Positions 60,346 through 64,000 of a DNA stretch of 64,000 nt are shown in pieces. The stretch comes from Microbulbifer sp. YPW16 (GTDB taxonomy: Bacteria; Pseudomonadota; Gammaproteobacteria; Pseudomonadales; Cellvibrionaceae): contig NZ_CP089928.1 of the NCBI RefSeq assembly GCF_021290385.1, forward strand, positions 2,464,501-2,528,500, in the 5' to 3' direction. Position 1 is the stretch's first letter, and every line of letters begins with the position of its first letter. Under the pieces are notes generated by a model. That model had not been told where the DNA came from, did no database searches, and worked only from the letters and a program-made list of their open reading frames with translations. Position numbers and translations under genes: made by a program.

Positions 60346-60807
60346 ATGACTGAAGACTCCTCCCGCAAACTGCTTCTGGCGCAGATGGCCCTGCTGTCGG
60401 CGCTGGGGCTGGTGGTCGCCACTGTGGCCGCCCTTGTCTGGGGCCTGCTGCCCGGTATCAACCCCCTGTTCCAGTGGATGCTCGCCGACCTGGCCGGCAC
60501 TGCCTGGTTCTATCCCCTGGTCGGGTTGCAGGACCTGGTGATCAATATGCTGCTCTGGTCGCCGGTGGCACTATTGATAGTGCGTATGCCTGCGGGCAAT
60601 ACCCCCCTGTTGCTGGGGGCGGCGCTGGTCCCGGCACTGCTGGGGATGAGCTGGCCGCTGTGGCACCTGGCCGGGGCAACCGGGCTGGGGCTGCGCGAGG
60701 TGTTGGCACTGCTGGTGCAGCTGGCGGCCCTGCCGCTGGTGTGGTTGCTGCTTTCACGCCGGCGCGCGGGCAAGCCGGCATCCAGCGCCCCGTCAGCCGC
60801 CGTGTAG
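60346..60807 (+). CDS. Small membrane protein of unknown function
   Basis: A 153-residue protein with four or so predicted helices, mostly Leu, Ala, Gly and Val (ALLSALGLVVATVAALVWGL, then LVINMLLWSPVALLIVRMP and two more). Hydrophilic ends are short. I do not recognise the family. Its 3' end overlaps the convergent nucleoside transporter gene by 15 bases. The start at 60346 follows a short linker after the acyltransferase. Confidence 0.7.
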   Translation: MTEDSSRKLLLAQMALLSALGLVVATVAALVWGLLPGINPLFQWMLADLAGTAWFYPLVGLQDLVINMLLWSPVALLIVRMPAGNTPLLLGAALVPALLGMSWPLWHLAGATGLGLREVLALLVQLAALPLVWLLLSRRRAGKPASSAPSAAV

Positions 60808-62037
60808 CAGTCCCACCACCGTACCCGTCATGCAGGTGGCCAGCAGGCCGGCGAACAGAGCCCGGGTGGCCAGGTAGGCCACCTCCGCGGTACGCCCGGG
60901 CACGATGGTGGAAATGGTACCCACCACCAGGCCCAGGCTGGCAAAATTGGCAAAACCGCAGATGGCGTATACCAGCACCAGGTAGCTGTGTGGCGACAGG
61001 GCGCCGGGACCCAGCTCGGCGATGCGCTGGTAGGCAACAAACTCATTGAAGATCAGTTTGATGCTCATCAGCTCCGCTGCCTGGCCCAGGTCGGCACTGT
61101 CCACACCCATCAGCCACACGATCGGGTGGAAGAGGAAGGAAGCCAGGTACTCGAGCGTGACCCCCTCACCGAACAGCGCACCCAGCAGCGCATTGACCAG
61201 GTAGATCAGCGCAAACAGCACCATAATCATACCGATGATATTCAGCAGCAGCCTGACGCCGTCCTCGGTGCCGCGCACCAGCGCGTCGAGGGTGCTCTGG
61301 GCCTCGCTGCGCACCGGGGGGATATGGTGCTGCTCGCGGTCGGCGGGTGGGACCCACAGCTGCGCGAACAGTACAGCCGCGGGCATGCTGACCAGCGATG
61401 CCACCAGGATATGCCCGGCCGGGTTGGCGATGATCCCATCCAGCTGGCTGGCGTATAACACCATGACGGTCCCCGCGACCGTGGACATGGCGGCGGTAAT
61501 CAGCAGGAACAGGGTAGAGCGGGACATGGATTCGAAATAGGGGCGTACCAGCAGAGGCGCCTCGACAATACCGAAGAAGACACTGGCGGCGACGCTGAAG
61601 GTCTGCAGGCCATCCAGGCGCAGGGCCTTCTGCAGCAGGAAGCCGAGCCCGCCGATGATTTTCTGTAGAATGCCCCAGTAGAACAGGATGGCGGAAAGGG
61701 CACTCATCAACAGTACGATGGGCAATACCTGGAAGGCGATAATAAACGAGGTGCCGGGGCCGTCGGCCTCGAACGGCAGCTCCGCACCGCCCAGGTAACC
61801 GAACATGTAACTGCTGCCGGCCAGTGCCGCCTGCTCCAGTACCTTGACTGCACTGTTGAGGCCCAGCAGCAGGTCCTGTACCCAGGTGACCCGCAGCATC
61901 ACCCAGGCGATGGCGAACTGCAGCGCCAGGCAGGCGACAATCATGCGCGGCGATATCGCACGGCGATTTTCACTCAGTAAAATCGGGATCGCGGTAAATA
62001 CCAGGATCCCCAGCAAACCTTGCCACATAAACAACAT
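60793..62037 (-). CDS. CNT family nucleoside transporter
   Basis: A 414-residue transporter of the concentrative nucleoside type (NupC). About ten helices; the family motifs FFGIVEAPLLVRPYFESMSR, STVAGTVMVLYASQLDG and the conserved ICGFANFASLGLVVGT near the end are present (cores GIVEAPLLVRP and CGFANFASLG). It imports nucleosides with Na+ or H+. Substrate range is not readable. It is divergent from the CDP-alcohol transferase gene with 34 bases between. Confidence 0.9.
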   Translation of the reverse strand: MLFMWQGLLGILVFTAIPILLSENRRAISPRMIVACLALQFAIAWVMLRVTWVQDLLLGLNSAVKVLEQAALAGSSYMFGYLGGAELPFEADGPGTSFIIAFQVLPIVLLMSALSAILFYWGILQKIIGGLGFLLQKALRLDGLQTFSVAASVFFGIVEAPLLVRPYFESMSRSTLFLLITAAMSTVAGTVMVLYASQLDGIIANPAGHILVASLVSMPAAVLFAQLWVPPADREQHHIPPVRSEAQSTLDALVRGTEDGVRLLLNIIGMIMVLFALIYLVNALLGALFGEGVTLEYLASFLFHPIVWLMGVDSADLGQAAELMSIKLIFNEFVAYQRIAELGPGALSPHSYLVLVYAICGFANFASLGLVVGTISTIVPGRTAEVAYLATRALFAGLLATCMTGTVVGLLHGG

Positions 62038-62071
62038 TTCCCCCCGCGCAAGGCGGCGCGATTACTAAACC

Positions 62072-62683
62072 ATGACAGAGACACCAGCAACGACTCCCTG
62101 GCGCCATGTGCCCAATCTTCTCTCCGCCCTGCGCATCCTGTTGATTCCGGTCATTATCTGGTTGTCACTGAACCAATATGCCGAGGCTGCACTGGCGGCC
62201 TTTATGGTTGGTGCCCTGACGGATTTACTGGACGGCCAGTTAGCCCGGCGCTGTGGCTGGCATTCCCATCTTGGGGCAATGCTGGACCCGGTAGCGGACA
62301 AACTTTTTGTGCTCTGCCTGATGCCACTGATCTGGCAACTGAGTTCCGTGCTGGCCCTGTTCGTGTGGCTGGTGATTATCCGTTACACCCTTCAACTCAG
62401 TGTTTTCCCGGTATTGATGGGCTGGCTAAAGCGGCCGTTCAAGGTTGCCCCCAGGCTGGTACCCAAGGTGGCAACCCTGGTTGCCTTCCTGGTACTCGGC
62501 CTGGGCTTCGCCCAGCCGGTGGCACTGGAGTGGACGCCGCACTATACCCACACCGGAAACTTCTTTGGCCGCTCTATCCAGGCTGCGAGTGCCTTCGGTT
62601 GCCTGCTGGAAGCCTGGGTGCTGGTCACCTTCCTGCCCCGTTACGCACAGATTATCGTCGGTACCCACGATACTTTCGAATAG
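62072..62683 (+). CDS. CDP-alcohol phosphatidyltransferase
   Basis: A 203-residue membrane enzyme. The full catalytic motif D-x2-D-G-x2-A-R-x8-G-x3-D-x3-D is present as DLLDGQLARRCGWHSHLGAM followed by LDPVAD. Six helices are expected. It transfers a phosphatidyl group to an alcohol, such as glycerol-3-phosphate in PgsA; the alcohol here is not certain, because the flanking residues differ from classical PgsA. Family assignment is sure, substrate open. Confidence 0.88.
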   Translation: MTETPATTPWRHVPNLLSALRILLIPVIIWLSLNQYAEAALAAFMVGALTDLLDGQLARRCGWHSHLGAMLDPVADKLFVLCLMPLIWQLSSVLALFVWLVIIRYTLQLSVFPVLMGWLKRPFKVAPRLVPKVATLVAFLVLGLGFAQPVALEWTPHYTHTGNFFGRSIQAASAFGCLLEAWVLVTFLPRYAQIIVGTHDTFE

Positions 62684-62767
62684 CGACGGTAACCGAATCA
62701 CGGCCACGGGCCTGGTAATTGTCGCGGCCGCAGCGGAACTATTACCCGGGCCGGGCGCAACGTTGTG

Positions 62768-64000
62768 TCAGTGACGCCAGAAAGCCGGGGTCAGTAATAC
62801 CAGCAGGGTAAAGATTTCCAGCCGGCCCATCAGCATTGCCAGGATCAGGAACCACTTGGCCACCTCATTGACCGACCCATAGTGCGCGGCTGCATCCCCC
62901 AGTGCCGGGCCGATATTGCTGAGGCAGGAGGCCACGGTTGAAAAAGAGGTGACAAAATTCTCACCGGTGGCCATCACGATAATTGTCAGCACAAAAAACG
63001 ACAGGATATAAACCGCAAAAAATCCCCACACGGCATCGGTCACCCGGTCCGGTACGATCTTGCCGTTGACCTTGATCGGCACCACCGCGTTGGCGTGTAC
63101 CAGCCGGTTCAGTTCGCGCATACCCGATTTCATGATCAGCATACCGCGTACCGCCTTGATGCCCCCGCAGGTGGAGCCGGCACAGGCGCCGAGAATCCCC
63201 AGCATCAATAACACATAGGGCAGGAAGGCCGGCCAGGCGGAGAAGTTTTCCGAGGCGAAACCGGCCGTGGTACCAATGGAAACCACCTGGAAGAAACCGT
63301 GCAGGAAGCTGCTGCCGGGAGAAAAAATCCCCAGCCAATAGAGGTAAAGGCTGATCAACACCGCGGAGCAGAGGGTCAGGGTCACCCAGAAGCGAAACTC
63401 GGAATCCCGCCAGTAATGGCCCAGGGTGCGATTGCGGAAGGCGAAGAAGTGTAGGCCGAAGTTGATTGCCGCGGTGAACATGAAAAAGATACAGATCGCC
63501 ATGATGGCATGGTTGTTGGCGTAGAAGCCCATGCTGGCGTCGTGGGTGGAGAAACCGCCGTTGGCCACGGTGGAAAACGCATGGCCCACCGCATCAAACA
63601 CCGTCATGCCGGCCCACCAGTAGCCGAGGCCGCAGAGCACGGTGAGGATAATGTAAATCACAAACAACGCCCGTGCCGTCTCGGCGATCCGTGGCGTCAG
63701 CTTGGTATCCTTGACCGGTCCGGGTGTCTCCGCCTTATACAGCTGCATGCCGCCGATACCCAGCATCGGCAGGATCGCCAGTGCGATCACGATCACCCCG
63801 ATACCGCCAAACCACTGCAGTTGTTGCCGGTAGTAGAGGATCGCTGGCGGCAGGCTGTCCAGCCCGGTGATCACCGTGGCGCCGGTGGTGGTGAGCCCGG
63901 ACAGCGACTCGAAAATTGAGTCGGTGATACCCAGGTTGGGTTGCGGGCTGATAATCAGGGGCAGGGAACCGAAGCTGCCCAGTACCAGCCAGAAAAGCGA
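62768..64000 (-). CDS. trkH: TrkH family potassium uptake protein (5' part outside window)
   Basis: The frame runs to the right edge; 410 C-terminal residues are visible. Four pore loops can be seen: TTTGATVI (loop 1), STVANGGFS (loop 2), IGTTAGFASENF (loop 3) and ASCLSNIGPALG (loop 4), with the selectivity Gly at the usual place of each. It is the channel subunit that takes up K+ in complex with the TrkA regulator, whose gene is outside the window. Together with the antiporters it supports salt and pH homeostasis. Confidence 0.95.
   Translation of the reverse strand, partial: SLFWLVLGSFGSLPLIISPQPNLGITDSIFESLSGLTTTGATVITGLDSLPPAILYYRQQLQWFGGIGVIVIALAILPMLGIGGMQLYKAETPGPVKDTKLTPRIAETARALFVIYIILTVLCGLGYWWAGMTVFDAVGHAFSTVANGGFSTHDASMGFYANNHAIMAICIFFMFTAAINFGLHFFAFRNRTLGHYWRDSEFRFWVTLTLCSAVLISLYLYWLGIFSPGSSFLHGFFQVVSIGTTAGFASENFSAWPAFLPYVLLMLGILGACAGSTCGGIKAVRGMLIMKSGMRELNRLVHANAVVPIKVNGKIVPDRVTDAVWGFFAVYILSFFVLTIIVMATGENFVTSFSTVASCLSNIGPALGDAAAHYGSVNEVAKWFLILAMLMGRLEIFTLLVLLTPAFWRH

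Noticed and set aside
62714-62746. GGTAAT ... ATTACC inverted repeat between two convergent genes as a terminator
   Set aside because: Short arms around a long loop and no T-run on either strand.

Overview
The window is a GC-rich stretch of a gammaproteobacterial chromosome around the replication origin. The core gene order (glmS-glmR, glmU, atp operon, parB-parA, rsmG-mnmG, mnmE-yidC-yidD-rnpA-rpmH, then divergent dnaA-dnaN-recF-gyrB, later gmhB-glyS-glyQ) is of the Pseudomonas/Cellvibrionales type. The protein style, the ion transporters and the TonB receptor fit a marine Cellvibrionales bacterium such as Microbulbifer; that assignment is inference, with no rRNA in the window to confirm it.

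Layout. 0-5.98 kb: end of an MFS exporter, a GST, YjbQ, a small exported protein, then a cassette equivalent to E. coli yqjG-yqjF-(LysR)-pirin, which looks like a quinone/electrophile response unit. 6.0-11.3 kb: three monovalent cation/proton antiporters with a decayed 2OG-oxygenase fragment between the second and third. 11.5-19.1 kb: glmS and its DeoR-type regulator, a three-gene 2-oxoacid dehydrogenase operon (E1 alpha, E1 beta, E2, no E3) and glmU. 19.2-26.0 kb: accessory genes (CDF-like transporter, FNT channel, glycosyltransferase, GST, sulfotransferase-like protein, patatin) inserted between glmU and the ATP synthase genes, which are neighbours in many relatives. 26.2-33.5 kb: the complete atpIBEFHAGDC operon, with a recognisable promoter and a UUCG-loop terminator. 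33.7-38.2 kb: parB, parA, rsmG, mnmG. 38.2-38.9 kb: an origin-like gap (AT-rich block, IHF-type site, DnaA boxes). 38.9-42.9 kb: mnmE, yidC, yidD, rnpA, rpmH. 42.9-43.4 kb: a second origin-like gap with three DnaA boxes and the dnaA promoter. 43.4-49.8 kb: dnaA, dnaN, recF (carrying two perfect parS sites) and gyrB. 49.8-51.1 kb: a small AT-richer island with two exported-protein genes of unknown family; the first is broken at a run of nine G, so it may be phase-variable. 51.2-64 kb: cysH, a GNAT, an iron-regulated-looking TonB receptor, a small exported protein, gmhB, glyS-glyQ, an LpxL/HtrB-type acyltransferase, a small membrane protein, a CNT nucleoside transporter, a CDP-alcohol phosphatidyltransferase and the 3' part of trkH.

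How it works together. Transcription polarity flips at the rpmH/dnaA gap: nearly all core genes to the left are on the minus strand and the replication genes to the right are on the plus strand. With ParA, ParB, parS, DnaA, DnaN and GyrB, the window is the replication-segregation centre of the chromosome. The most unusual points are the G9-interrupted exported gene, the two origin-like regions, the CDF protein that has lost most metal ligands, and likely operators for GlmR and for the YhaJ-like regulator.
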